Below are positions 13,059 through 13,178 of a DNA stretch of 13,178 nt, one piece after another. Position numbers and translations under genes: made by a program. The notes beneath the pieces were generated by a model that made no database searches, was not told the DNA's origin, and was given only the letters and a program-made list of their open reading frames with translations. This DNA is from Gammaproteobacteria bacterium (GTDB lineage Bacteria > Pseudomonadota > Gammaproteobacteria > SZUA-21), in the NCBI GenBank assembly GCA_003233075.1, contig QIKQ01000168.1, forward strand, positions 1-13,178. The letters are read 5' to 3'. The number at the start of each line of letters is the position of its first letter. The first letter of the stretch is position 1.

Positions 13059-13178
13059 TTAGCCTTCGACAGAGTTAGACAGTATGCTTTCTACTTCACC
13101 ATGCACACGCGCAATAATGTGGGCTGAAACCAGGCCATCACCCACACGTTCACAGGCATCGGCACCCGCACGGACTGC
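13059..13178 (-). CDS. csoS1: Carboxysome shell protein CsoS1, 3' end only
   Basis: The last 39 residues of a third CsoS1 copy; the 5' part lies beyond the right edge. It reads AVRAGADACERVGDGLVSAH and on to HGEVESILSNSVEG before TAA at 13059. It has a single CAGGCAT and no tandem duplication, so at the site where the other two copies are broken this one is in frame. It differs from them mainly near the C terminus (ESILSNS in place of ENILPNA). By order it would be the csoS1C-position gene. If its N terminus is intact, it may be the only functional CsoS1 gene in this stretch. Confidence 0.93.
   Translation of the reverse strand, partial: AVRAGADACERVGDGLVSAHIIARVHGEVESILSNSVEG

Overview
The window is a piece of a chemolithoautotrophic proteobacterial genome, most likely a gammaproteobacterial sulfur oxidiser or nitrifier. 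The main evidence is a minus-strand alpha-carboxysome operon between about 5940 and the right edge. The genus cannot be fixed from this sequence. The IbpA-type small heat-shock protein, the sigma-32-like promoter and the dispersed palindromic repeats also fit a gammaproteobacterium.

Layout, left to right. (1) 1-558 is A+T-rich with no recognisable gene. (2) 559-1811 holds two plus-strand genes of unknown function, probably one operon: a membrane-anchored helical protein and a small cytoplasmic protein. (3) 1812-2217 is noncoding and carries two near-identical 66-bp repeats plus a diverged inverted member of the same palindromic family. (4) 2218-3029, minus: a secreted dienelactone-hydrolase-family protein whose signal peptide is cut by an apparent frameshift in a homopolymer. 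(5) 3204-3873, minus: an ibpA-like hsp20 with a sigma-32-like promoter, a long leader with a ROSE-like thermometer and a strong terminator. (6) 3925-5526, minus: an unusual AAA+ ATPase with a ClpX-type zinc finger and no canonical arginine fingers. (7) 5527-5939 is noncoding and marks the change from A+T-rich flank to more balanced composition. (8) 5940-13178, minus: the distal half of the carboxysome operon.

In transcription order (right to left) the operon part reads: csoS1 (3' end only), csoS1 (frameshifted), csoS1 (frameshifted), a bacterioferritin-like protein, acRAF, mcdA, mcdB, cbbO, cbbQ, an SbtA-family bicarbonate permease, and a carboxysome-associated PII protein. The large and small Rubisco subunits, csoS2, the carbonic anhydrase csoSCA and csoS4 would be expected upstream, beyond base 13178. 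Together these genes cover shell building (CsoS1), Rubisco folding (acRAF), Rubisco reactivation (CbbQ/CbbO), spacing of carboxysomes over the nucleoid (McdA/McdB), and bicarbonate supply with its nucleotide/bicarbonate-responsive regulation (SbtA/PII).

The strongest oddities are two adjacent csoS1 copies, each frameshifted by a short tandem duplication (22 bp and 7 bp) ending at the same base; a 39-bp in-frame tandem duplication in mcdB; three consecutive gene junctions with identical 8-nt start/stop overlaps; and the zinc-finger AAA+ ATPase next to a heat-shock gene. The core system itself is known biology. I did not find a clearly new multi-gene system.
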